A DNA stretch of 11,934 nt from Candidatus Bathyarchaeota archaeon (GTDB taxonomy: Archaea > Thermoproteota > Bathyarchaeia > TCS64): assembly GCA_016934355.1 (NCBI GenBank), contig JAFGTA010000181.1, positions 1-11,934 on the forward strand, written 5' to 3'. The position numbers and the translations under genes were made by a program. Below the pieces are notes generated by a model. That model saw nothing but the letters and a program-made list of their open reading frames with translations. It was not told where the DNA came from and made no database searches. This document shows positions 5,520 to 11,934 of this stretch, piece after piece. Each line of letters starts with the position of its first letter. Position 1 is the stretch's first letter.

Positions 5520-8261
5520 TTATTCCTCCAGCTTCAAGTCGGGGGACGCGGATATCCCCCTCACAGCCACTATGATGGGCGCCACCGTCGATACCAGAAG
5601 CAGCGCCACTATGATAAGCAGGCTCGTCTGGGCGTATCCGGGGAAGACGACGCGCCTCTGTATGGCCGTCGCCAGCACCTGATTGAACAGTTCGACCTGC
5701 CCCCTCAACGAGACGAAGCCCACGGCGCCGCCCAGGGCGATCGCCAGCAGGTCCATGCCCACGTTCTCGAACAGTAGGCTCATAGCCATCTGGCTTGGAC
5801 TGTAGCCTCTAATAGACATGATAGTGAGCTCCTTGATCCTGCTCCTTATCAGCGTCGAGACGATGAGCGCAACGCCGAGACTGGCCACGAGGCCGGCGAA
5901 GTAGGCACCCAGCTCCTCAACGCGCCTCGGTCCCGCCAGATAGATATTGCTCAAGGCCTTGTCGAGCTGCAGCGCCGTAACGTCGACCCTCTCGATGTCC
6001 GAGTCCAGTGACTCCACTTGCTCCTTGAAGGCCGCGAGGTCGACGTAGTCGGCGAGGTCGACGATCATCCTGCGCTTCTCGATGAACTTCTCCTTCACGT
6101 TGTCCAGGAAGCCTTGATTCACATAGATGGTGGGGTTCTGCAGGGTCCACAGCTCGCCCGGCTCCTTGCCGTAGAGGCCGACGATCCTTATGGGGTAGAG
6201 CTTGCTCTGTAGCTTAACTAGGGCTGTGTTGTTGACTCCGATGCCCAGTGCCTCGGCTGCGCCCCTCTCCATGATGCCTGACTGAGTGTCCCTCGCCATG
6301 GCTTCGAAGGCAGCCGGATCTACCCAGTCGAGCTCGATGTACGCCGCCTCCTTCCACTCTAAGGGGTCTATTGCTCTGATCGGCGTGTCGCCGAGGCTCG
6401 AGACTGGGGTGAAGTGCGTCTCGTTGGCGATGGCCAGCACGCCATCAATCGCCGCTATACGGTCCTTGAGACTCTGTACATCGTCTCCTTCGAAGAGCCA
6501 AACGGATGCATCGGCGCCTATGGTGAACCTGACGGCCTGCTCCATGAAGTCTGTGGTGCTCGCGACGTTGCCGATGACGGAGACGCTGTAGCTCATGATG
6601 AGGGCAACCATGAACGTTGAAGCGGCGACCCTCTTCAGGTTCCTCCCAGAGCTTAGGGCGCTGAACCTCGCTGCGTCACCTGACACCACAGAGGCCAGCC
6701 TGCCGAGCATTGTAATGGAGCCTGGTATGAACTTAAGGAAGAGTTTGATGAAGCCCCAGAACAGAAGCACAGGCGCTATGAAGCCGAGGAGGTAGTCAGT
6801 GCCCCACCACGTGGAGTAGAGCAGGTTCACTATGAGGTTGCCTGCCTCAGGCTTGAACTGGTCCACCGTAAGCCCCAGGAGCAGCATCCCTATCTTGTAG
6901 GCGCCGAAGACGAAGGCGATGAGGGCTGTCTGCCAATCACCCAACCCGTCCTCCTCGTCACTTTGGTGCTCCTTGAGGGCGTCCACTATTGTGATCTGTG
7001 TTGCCTGCTGAGCGGGCTTGTAGACCGCCAGCAGTGAGAGGACTGTGCTGAAGGCGAGGGTGGCCCCGAGGGTGATGGGGCTGACGCTTCTGAGTACATC
7101 GAGGAAGCCCATCCCGGGGATGACTAGCACCAGTATACCAGCACCCGCGAGGACGCCGACAACCGAGGCGAGTGCGCTGACCATCAGTCCTTCGAATATC
7201 AGTATGTAGAGCACCTGCCTATGATCCATACCCCGCGTGAAGAGGAGCCCTATCTCCCTGCGCCGTAGGTTGAACACGACGTCCGAGACGGTCATTCCGA
7301 GGTACCAGGCGCAGAAGAACACAGGTAGAGCCACCAGTATGGTGCTGGTCTTCATCTGGCTCGACAGCTCGGATATGGTGTTCAGCAGCTCCCCGAGGTA
7401 GCTCCGTGGTAGGTAGTAGTACTCGGCGCCCTCGGTGTTAATATTCTCGAAGATGAGCTGCAGCCGGTCCGAGGAGCCCTGTATGTCCCACGGGTTGATA
7501 AGTTGCTCCCGGTCCAGTGTGATGAGCGCCTCGGTGGTCTGGTCCTGGGTTGGGCGCCTCATCTCCTTGAAGACGGGTTTAAGCATGCCGATGAGGGTGT
7601 CCTCAGTCATGAGTATCAGGTTATACTTGGGGCGGCGCGACAACTCCTCCCTACCCTGTATCAGGTCTCGGAGGAAGATGTTGTATCTGCTAGTCCCGAT
7701 CTTGAACGCCCTCTCGTTGAGCCCCACGGACCCCGCCACCGTGTAGTTGAACGATCTGTACTCGAACCCCGGCGGGTTGAAAGGCATGTACGTGTTGAAA
7801 ATGATGGTTAGCGGGTCGCTGGCTAGCATCTCGGTTGCGTTCGTGGAGCTTGCGTCGATGTAGATTACGCCGTCTTCCATCACGCCATCGATGTTCATCC
7901 CGTCATATAGGGACGAGTCGCTTGGGAGGGCTAGTACCGACGCCTCGATGGTCGCGTTTACCGCGGTAGAGTTTAACATCACTCCCCACCTGATGAAATG
8001 GTCGACCTGCCTGACGCCGTCCACCTGGCTGAAGAGTTCGTCCACTTCAAAGTAGTGGGTCTTCGTGACGTTCTTGTCGGGCGCGCTGCTAATTATGTCC
8101 ACGTAAGCCGTCTCGAGAGTCTCGTCGAGGATGGCCACCCCTATCGCGTCTGCACCTTGGAGTATGCCACTGAACAGCGTCGCTGCTAGTGCTACGCTCA
8201 GAAAAAGAGACAGGAATAGGCCTCGGCCTCGGGTTATCCTTTTTACAGCGTAGCTGAACAT
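5520..8261 (-). CDS. FtsX/MacB-like ABC transporter permease, 10 membrane helices
   Basis: This 913-residue membrane protein has an N-terminal helix (about 15-35) and a large outward domain (about 36-303). The first FtsX core has helices at about 305-328, 350-381 and 396-414. A middle block of three helices follows (about 444-465, 488-512 and 548-567), then a second outward domain (about 570-785) and the second FtsX core (about 786-806, 828-851 and 879-901). The cytoplasmic loops NLRRREIGLLFTRGM (331-345) and RSRIKELTIMSIRGY (806-820) are the usual coupling sites between permease and ATPase. The duplicated arrangement resembles the single-chain permeases (LolC/E-, YbbP-like) in which one polypeptide supplies both half-transporters. 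It is the first gene of the operon, and its ATPase follows by 3 bases. A TTTTTTTAAAC box about 30 bases upstream suggests a nearly leaderless mRNA. Cargo is not deducible; export or envelope remodelling is likely. Confidence 0.92.
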   Translation of the reverse strand: MFSYAVKRITRGRGLFLSLFLSVALAATLFSGILQGADAIGVAILDETLETAYVDIISSAPDKNVTKTHYFEVDELFSQVDGVRQVDHFIRWGVMLNSTAVNATIEASVLALPSDSSLYDGMNIDGVMEDGVIYIDASSTNATEMLASDPLTIIFNTYMPFNPPGFEYRSFNYTVAGSVGLNERAFKIGTSRYNIFLRDLIQGREELSRRPKYNLILMTEDTLIGMLKPVFKEMRRPTQDQTTEALITLDREQLINPWDIQGSSDRLQLIFENINTEGAEYYYLPRSYLGELLNTISELSSQMKTSTILVALPVFFCAWYLGMTVSDVVFNLRRREIGLLFTRGMDHRQVLYILIFEGLMVSALASVVGVLAGAGILVLVIPGMGFLDVLRSVSPITLGATLAFSTVLSLLAVYKPAQQATQITIVDALKEHQSDEEDGLGDWQTALIAFVFGAYKIGMLLLGLTVDQFKPEAGNLIVNLLYSTWWGTDYLLGFIAPVLLFWGFIKLFLKFIPGSITMLGRLASVVSGDAARFSALSSGRNLKRVAASTFMVALIMSYSVSVIGNVASTTDFMEQAVRFTIGADASVWLFEGDDVQSLKDRIAAIDGVLAIANETHFTPVSSLGDTPIRAIDPLEWKEAAYIELDWVDPAAFEAMARDTQSGIMERGAAEALGIGVNNTALVKLQSKLYPIRIVGLYGKEPGELWTLQNPTIYVNQGFLDNVKEKFIEKRRMIVDLADYVDLAAFKEQVESLDSDIERVDVTALQLDKALSNIYLAGPRRVEELGAYFAGLVASLGVALIVSTLIRSRIKELTIMSIRGYSPSQMAMSLLFENVGMDLLAIALGGAVGFVSLRGQVELFNQVLATAIQRRVVFPGYAQTSLLIIVALLLVSTVAPIIVAVRGISASPDLKLEE

Positions 8262-8282
8262 CTCTTAACCTTGTCCGAAACG

Positions 8283-8294
8283 TGTTTAAAAAAA
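8283..8294 (-). promoter_or_regulatory. TATA-like region of the FtsX-type ABC operon
   Basis: The minus strand reads a long T run then TTTAAACACG, centred near 8289. A start 25-27 bases downstream would be at about 8263, right at the ATG (8261). This predicts a leaderless or nearly leaderless transcript, consistent with the lack of a good ribosome site (only AAGGTTAAG is present). Confidence 0.4.
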
Positions 8295-8400
8295 TATGCC
8301 AAATTCTTTTCAGAATCTCCTCATGCAGAAAAATATTACTCTTAGACGTGTTTTCACGGCTGAACCGGGTCGAAAAAAGGCTCTCCCTTTTATACTAACA

Positions 8401-8408
8401 TTTATATC
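8401..8408 (+). promoter_or_regulatory. TATA box of the DUF1512 operon
   Basis: TTTATATC is a good archaeal TATA element. Initiation about 26 bases downstream would be near 8430, giving a leader of about 9 bases before the ATG at 8439. A second A/T element, TTTTATACTAA, ends just upstream (about 8388-8398) and could serve instead. Confidence 0.5.
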
Positions 8409-8438
8409 GGCTGCTCTGATACCAACAGCAGTGATTTA

Positions 8439-9542
8439 ATGTCGCTGCTTCAGCCTGACAACGAGATCGGAGTAATCCTGCAGACGCTCTTCAGCGTCGC
8501 TTTCATGGTGTACTTGGTCTACGCCCAGCGAATCCAGGCCATGACGATGCTACGTCAGATAGAGGCTACACTCCGCAAGATCAAGGGTCTCAAAGACAAG
8601 GGCAAGAATACGTCAATAGAGGCCATCAAGGAGATAGGGAAGCCTGAGAGAGACCCCACACCCATGGTGGAGAGGTTCATGGAGCACTTCATGATAGAGC
8701 CCGTGAGCATGGACCCCGCCGGAGTAGTCGGAAAGCTCGGGAAAATACTCAACGTCAGGGAGTTCACCTTCGAGAAAGAAGTCGACGCGATGGCGCCCAA
8801 CGCCACCGATGCCGAGAAGAACAACATCGAGAACCTGCTCGAGGCGTCGCTGGCTCTCAACATCTTCTACAAAGTCATCAGGCACTACTACCTGATGGGC
8901 AAGAAGACCATGAACATCTACATCATCATGCAGATCCACATGATCCTGCCCCTTATACTTCAGCAGATCGAGGCGTACAGTGCCGCGTTACAGGCATTCA
9001 GAGACGGCATACCCATCGGAGACAGCGTCGGCCCGATTGTGGCAGCCAAGCTGCTCAACGGGGCCGAGACACGGGAGGTAGCCAAGGAGATGGTGGCTGG
9101 CGAGATCGAGTTCGAGGGGCGCCGAGTCATAGTAACCAAGGCCCTCGGACCAGGCGGCAGCGTAGGTAAACCGGGGGATGCGGTAACTAACCTACTCAAC
9201 GAGAACAAGGGCAAGGTGACCATGCTCATCACAGTGGACGCGGCTGGCAAGCTTGAGGGAGAGGAAGTCGGCGAGATAGCGGAGGGCGTCGGAGCGGCAA
9301 TAGGAGGGCCAGGCGTCGAGAAGTACAAGATGGAGCAGGCGGCAATGGAGAACGATGTCCCCATGTTCGCCGTGGCAATCAAGCAGGGCATGGAACACGT
9401 GGTTGCGCCACTCGTGGAGCCTCTGTTCGAGGCGACGGACAAAGCCGTGTCCTCGGTAAAGGGACTCATACTCGACTACAGCAAGGAGGGCGACACGATA
9501 CTAGTCGCTGGCATAGGTAACACCGTGGGGGTAGCGCAGTGA
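8439..9542 (+). CDS. DUF1512 family archaeal membrane-anchored protein
   Basis: I recognise this 367-residue protein as the archaeal DUF1512 family, usually about 370 residues, so it is full length. One membrane helix lies near the N terminus (about 10-29, GVILQTLFSVAFMVYLVYAQ), followed by a basic helical stretch. The large C-terminal domain should be cytoplasmic. Recognisable conserved blocks are a Gly-rich GPGGSVGKPGDAV (237-249), then DAAGKLEGEEVGEIAEGVG (267-285) running into AIGGPGVEKYKME (287-299), and ILVAGIGNTVGV (354-365) near the end. The acidic and Gly-rich blocks look like a ligand or metal site, but no function is established to my knowledge. Start: ATG 8439, with TATA TTTATATC about 35 bases ahead. 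Its TGA overlaps the GTG start of the zinc-ribbon gene, implying a coupled two-gene operon. Confidence 0.92.
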   Translation: MSLLQPDNEIGVILQTLFSVAFMVYLVYAQRIQAMTMLRQIEATLRKIKGLKDKGKNTSIEAIKEIGKPERDPTPMVERFMEHFMIEPVSMDPAGVVGKLGKILNVREFTFEKEVDAMAPNATDAEKNNIENLLEASLALNIFYKVIRHYYLMGKKTMNIYIIMQIHMILPLILQQIEAYSAALQAFRDGIPIGDSVGPIVAAKLLNGAETREVAKEMVAGEIEFEGRRVIVTKALGPGGSVGKPGDAVTNLLNENKGKVTMLITVDAAGKLEGEEVGEIAEGVGAAIGGPGVEKYKMEQAAMENDVPMFAVAIKQGMEHVVAPLVEPLFEATDKAVSSVKGLILDYSKEGDTILVAGIGNTVGVAQ

Positions 9543-9955
9543 AGCGGATGAGCGAGGACACAACGCAGGTAGCGGGAGGCGCATCACAGAACTGGATCAC
9601 TCTCGTCGCCATGATAATCGTCGGCGCACTGGCGCTGGTAAGCCTCTACATGGGGTTCCAGTCATACGGCAACGAGGAGATAGAGATCGCGTTCTTCTAT
9701 ATGATCATAGGGACAGGCGGCTTCATCGCCATAGGCTACACCTTCTTCAGGCCCAAGCCCCCGACTAAGGAGTCCCTAGAGCCCAAGCAGGCCGACGTAA
9801 TAACGACGCTGGAGTGCCCCCAGTGCAACCTTAAACGGGTCAGGGCGTTCCAGAGAGGCGACTACATCTTCAAGGACGACGAGCCGTGCACCCGCTGCGA
9901 GGGAAACATGGTCGTCACCCGGATTCACACCCGGAAGGAAGAGAAGAAGAAATAG
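9539..9955 (+). CDS. Two-helix membrane protein with C-terminal zinc ribbon
   Basis: This 138-residue protein has two membrane helices (about 19-41 and 48-70) with a short polar turn (QSYGNEEIE) between them. A linker with PKPPTKESLEPK leads to a soluble zinc ribbon: CPQC (93-96) and CTRC (117-120), 20 residues apart. A basic tail, IHTRKEEKKK, follows. Four Cys in two CxxC knuckles is a textbook structural zinc site and may mediate protein or nucleic-acid contact at the membrane face. The GTG start at 9539 overlaps the DUF1512 stop (GTGA), and GGGGGT (9527-9532) 6 bases ahead supports it; an ATG at 9548 is the alternative. Coupling to DUF1512 suggests a shared membrane complex. I recognise no named family. 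The stop codon directly abuts the stop of the convergent methionine aminopeptidase gene. Confidence 0.88.
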   Translation: MKRMSEDTTQVAGGASQNWITLVAMIIVGALALVSLYMGFQSYGNEEIEIAFFYMIIGTGGFIAIGYTFFRPKPPTKESLEPKQADVITTLECPQCNLKRVRAFQRGDYIFKDDEPCTRCEGNMVVTRIHTRKEEKKK

Positions 9956-10846
9956 CTAGGCCGTCGTGACTTCGCAGCCGTCACCCGTCACGATGACGCT
10001 GTGCTCGGCCTGAGCGACCTTCGCCCTGGTTTTCTCTATTAGCTGCGGGTAGCCCATGATGCACTTAGAGTCAAGGAGCTCCCTGAAGGATGCCTCGCCC
10101 TCTGGGCCGGGGAAACGCCTCAGAACCCACCTCGACGCGAAGGGGAGGGTGCGGTGCTCCTGCTGGATATGCTTCATCATCTGCTTGGCGGCCCCCTTTA
10201 AGCTGTGCTTCTTCTGCACCCTGTAGATGTTGCTGGGTGGGCCGTCCGTAACCAGCCCCTCGGCGGTACTCGGCACAGCGAAGGGCTCTATGGCGTAGAC
10301 GTCGCCCTCCTGTATCACGTGGTGATCGTGACCAGGGACGTTAGGTATGCTCGCACCCGCGTGCACCACGTACCTGGCGAGCTTGTGGCCCGTGAGGTTC
10401 CTAATCGGTTTAGCGCCTTTCGCCTTGATGGCCTGCTCTATCGCGGCCCCTACGTCGCTTGCCCTTATCCCGGGCCGGATTGTGTTGATCGCCGCGCCTA
10501 GGCCCGCCTTAGCCGCGTCCACGAGGTAGTTTAGGTTGGGGTCGAAGCAGGCGGTGATGGCTGTATCGGCTATGTATCCTTCAACGTGGACGCCAACGTC
10601 CAGCTTCACGAGGGACCTCTCAGGCACGACCGTCGCGTCCACGATGGGGGAGCAGTAGTGGGCTGCCACGTGGTCGATGTCGACGTTGGTGGGAAAAGCC
10701 ATCCTGCCACCCAGCTCCGCCACCATGCCCTCCACCCTATCGCAGATGTCTATTGCCCTGATCCCCGGCCTGATCTCCTCTACGACGGTGTTCCGTACCT
10801 TGGCGGCGATCCTCCCCGCCTCCCTCAGCGCTTCAAGCGGCTCCAT
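9956..10846 (-). CDS. map: Type II methionine aminopeptidase
   Basis: This cytoplasmic dinuclear metalloprotease removes the initiator Met from new proteins whose second residue is small. At 296 residues it has the usual archaeal length. All five metal ligands are in place: D83 (KLDVGVH), D94 (IADTAI), H154 (LTGHKL), E187 (AIEPFA) and E281 (AEHSVIV). The two catalytic-pocket histidines are also present (H63 in VAAHYC, H162 in VVHAGASIPN). The insert with HSLKGAAKQMMKHIQQEHR (about 215-233) and the PFASRWVLRRF segment are features of type II rather than type I enzymes. The ATG at 10846 has no ribosome site in front, so translation is leaderless or the gene is read from the stress-protein gene 54 bases upstream on the same strand. 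It appears fully intact and active. Confidence 0.97.
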   Translation of the reverse strand: MEPLEALREAGRIAAKVRNTVVEEIRPGIRAIDICDRVEGMVAELGGRMAFPTNVDIDHVAAHYCSPIVDATVVPERSLVKLDVGVHVEGYIADTAITACFDPNLNYLVDAAKAGLGAAINTIRPGIRASDVGAAIEQAIKAKGAKPIRNLTGHKLARYVVHAGASIPNVPGHDHHVIQEGDVYAIEPFAVPSTAEGLVTDGPPSNIYRVQKKHSLKGAAKQMMKHIQQEHRTLPFASRWVLRRFPGPEGEASFRELLDSKCIMGYPQLIEKTRAKVAQAEHSVIVTGDGCEVTTA

Positions 10847-10900
10847 AGCACAATCTAGATGGTGTAAGCGATGAAAAAGGGTTGCCCCATAGAGGGGGAG

Positions 10901-11362
10901 TCACTTGACGACTAGTATGGGTTTGGTGCAGGACTCCACTACTCTACGGCTGGTGCTGCCGAGTATCCAGCCTGTGATGCCACCTAGGCCCCTGCTCCCT
11001 ATTACTATTAGGTCGATGCCATCCCCTTCGGCTTCCTCCACGACGACCGCGGAGGGCCGCCCCTCCATGAGCTTCGTGGTCACCTTGAGGTCCGGGAAGG
11101 CCTCCCTAATGTCCTCCTCGGCCTCGGCGAGGCTGGCAGAGTATATGTTCTTCATCTTGTCCTGGTACTCACTCATGTCTTGGGCGGCTGTGATGGGGGC
11201 CGCACCGAAACCTTCGTCAGGGAAGACCGGCATCATCACCCTCGGGACGATGGAGAGTATGAGGAGCTCTGACTTCCACTTGTCCGCGATACTCACGGCG
11301 TGGTCGAGGGCGTGCTTCGACGGCTCCGAGCCGTCGAACGCTACGAGAATCTTCCTGTACAT
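10901..11362 (-). CDS. Universal stress protein (UspA family, ATP-binding type)
   Basis: This 153-residue single-domain USP is a small cytoplasmic dimer related to MJ0577-type proteins. It begins MYRKILVAFDGSEPSKHAL, with the nucleotide-site Asp (D9). Near the end it has the full ATP-binding signature G-x2-G-x9-G-S (G122, G125, G135, S136 in GSRGLGGITGWILGSTS), so it should bind ATP. The last strand is KPILVVK. The segment about 40-70, with a Pro/Met-rich loop PRVMMPVFPDEGFG, is the usual variable insertion. The ATG at 11362 has a strong TATA (TTTATATT) about 35 bases upstream and no ribosome site, indicating a short leader. The methionine aminopeptidase gene follows after 54 bases and may share the transcript. 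The specific stress is not readable. Confidence 0.95.
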   Translation of the reverse strand: MYRKILVAFDGSEPSKHALDHAVSIADKWKSELLILSIVPRVMMPVFPDEGFGAAPITAAQDMSEYQDKMKNIYSASLAEAEEDIREAFPDLKVTTKLMEGRPSAVVVEEAEGDGIDLIVIGSRGLGGITGWILGSTSRRVVESCTKPILVVK

Positions 11363-11392
11363 TTTTTATCGTTGTATTGATGGTCGACGCCG

Positions 11393-11400
11393 AATATAAA
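11393..11400 (-). promoter_or_regulatory. TATA box of the universal stress protein gene
   Basis: The minus strand reads GGTTTATATTCGG. TTTATATT is a strong archaeal TATA sequence. The predicted start is near 11370, about 9 bases before the ATG at 11362. The box lies in a 104-base divergent region shared with the SufC-like gene. Confidence 0.5.
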
Positions 11401-11466
11401 CCGGACAGGTAGCCATATACAGCATCCGGGGTATTTCCTAAAATAACGTACTTGGTGTGTATTCCT

Positions 11467-11934
11467 TTGAGTGAAGCGAACGTACTTGAGATAGAGGGGC
11501 TTCAGGTGAAGGTTGGGGACAAGACCGTCCTTGAGAACATCAACCTGACTCTGGAGTCCGGGCAGAGCTGGCTGATATTCGGCCCCAACGGCTCGGGCAA
11601 GAGCAGCCTCCTGAAGGCTGTGATGGGGGTTCCGCCTTACCGCGTATCCTCCGGGACGATCCGGTTCATGGGGGCTGAGATCAACGGCCTCGGGGTCGAC
11701 GAGAGGTCGAAGCTGGGGATCATTCTTGGCTACCAGTACCCGCCCGAGCTGCACGGCGTCACGCTGAGCCACATGTTGAAGATATGCCTCGGCAAGGTGA
11801 AGGGCGAGGAGTTCAGCGGCGCGGAGATGGAGATGATCGACAGGTTCAACCTGACAGAGTTCCTTGACCGGGACACGAACGTAGGGTTCAGCGGTGGCGA
11901 GCGGAAACGCGCCGAGATACTGCAGATACTGTTC
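11467..11934 (+). CDS. sufC: SufC-like Fe-S cluster assembly ATPase, N-terminal fragment
   Basis: The first 156 codons of an ABC-type ATPase are present; the gene runs off the right edge (SufC is usually about 250 residues). Walker A is GPNGSGKSS (39-47). The Q-loop region reads LGYQYPPELHGV, matching the FQxPxEIPGV style of SufC. The signature, FSGGERKRAEILQ, is nearly the SufC hallmark FSGGEKKRNEILQ, and differs from exporter ATPases. SufC is a soluble ATPase that works with SufB/SufD in assembling Fe-S clusters; archaea often use a minimal SufBC (SMS) version, and the partner gene is expected just outside the window. The TTG at 11467 is preferred because GGTGTG (11454-11459) lies 7 bases ahead; GTG 11455 and TTG 11452 are also in frame. 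Walker B and the H-switch are not in view. Confidence 0.88.
   Translation, partial: MSEANVLEIEGLQVKVGDKTVLENINLTLESGQSWLIFGPNGSGKSSLLKAVMGVPPYRVSSGTIRFMGAEINGLGVDERSKLGIILGYQYPPELHGVTLSHMLKICLGKVKGEEFSGAEMEMIDRFNLTEFLDRDTNVGFSGGERKRAEILQILF

Noticed and set aside
8960..9469. Long minus-strand open frame opposite DUF1512
   Set aside because: Antisense to strongly conserved DUF1512 blocks; Ser/Pro/Thr-rich translation typical of reverse-strand shadows in GC-rich genes.
11341..11772. Long open frame on the minus strand opposite the SufC-like gene
   Set aside because: It lies opposite clear ABC ATPase coding sequence and has a low-information composition; it is a shadow of the SufC frame.

Overview
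The window looks archaeal. It holds a type II methionine aminopeptidase, a DUF1512-family protein (to my knowledge archaeal only), a winged-helix regulator paired with a small membrane protein, and a SufC-type ATPase. A/T-rich TATA-like boxes lie about 35 bases ahead of several start codons, leaders look very short, and GGAGGTGA-type ribosome sites appear mainly inside operons. GC is moderate (visibly above 50%). I would guess a TACK-type archaeon such as a bathyarchaeote, but no marker here settles the lineage. There are no rRNA or tRNA genes, CRISPR arrays, insertion sequences or phage genes. Coding density is high and no gene-free stretch exceeds about 180 bases.

Layout. Bases 1-2941 (minus strand) are a three-gene export operon, transcribed right to left: a membrane-anchored extracellular protein with four NEW3/Ig-like repeats, an ABC-2 type ATPase, and an ABC-2 permease that runs off the left edge. 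Bases 3055-3821 (minus) are a two-gene unit: a winged-helix DNA-binding protein, then a small multi-spanning membrane protein joined to it by an ATGA overlap. Bases 3978-4490 (plus) encode a small secreted Met/Gly-rich protein. Bases 4623-8261 (minus) are a second export operon, with a 913-residue FtsX/MacB-like permease followed by its LolD-like ATPase. Bases 8439-9955 (plus) are DUF1512 plus a membrane zinc-ribbon protein. Bases 9956-11362 (minus) are a universal stress protein and methionine aminopeptidase. From 11467 to the right edge (plus) lies the first 156 codons of a SufC-like ATPase.

The main observation is a candidate regulon. A near-palindrome centred on TGATCA (24 bp, half-site ACCCAATTTTGA) occurs twice, at 3003-3026 and 3890-3913. 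Over 30 aligned bases the two copies share 26. They sit exactly where they could control three transcription units: the NEW3/ABC-2 operon, the regulator/membrane pair itself, and the secreted Met-rich protein. In all three the palindrome lies upstream of a TATA-like box with the core TTAATA, at 18, 18 and 29 bp. Two spacings are identical and the third is one helical turn longer. This suggests that the winged-helix protein, perhaps tuned by its membrane partner, co-regulates itself, a secreted protein and an exporter as one envelope-response module. The site-to-regulator link and the stimulus are inferences. The second ABC operon adjoins this module but carries no copy of the palindrome that I could find.
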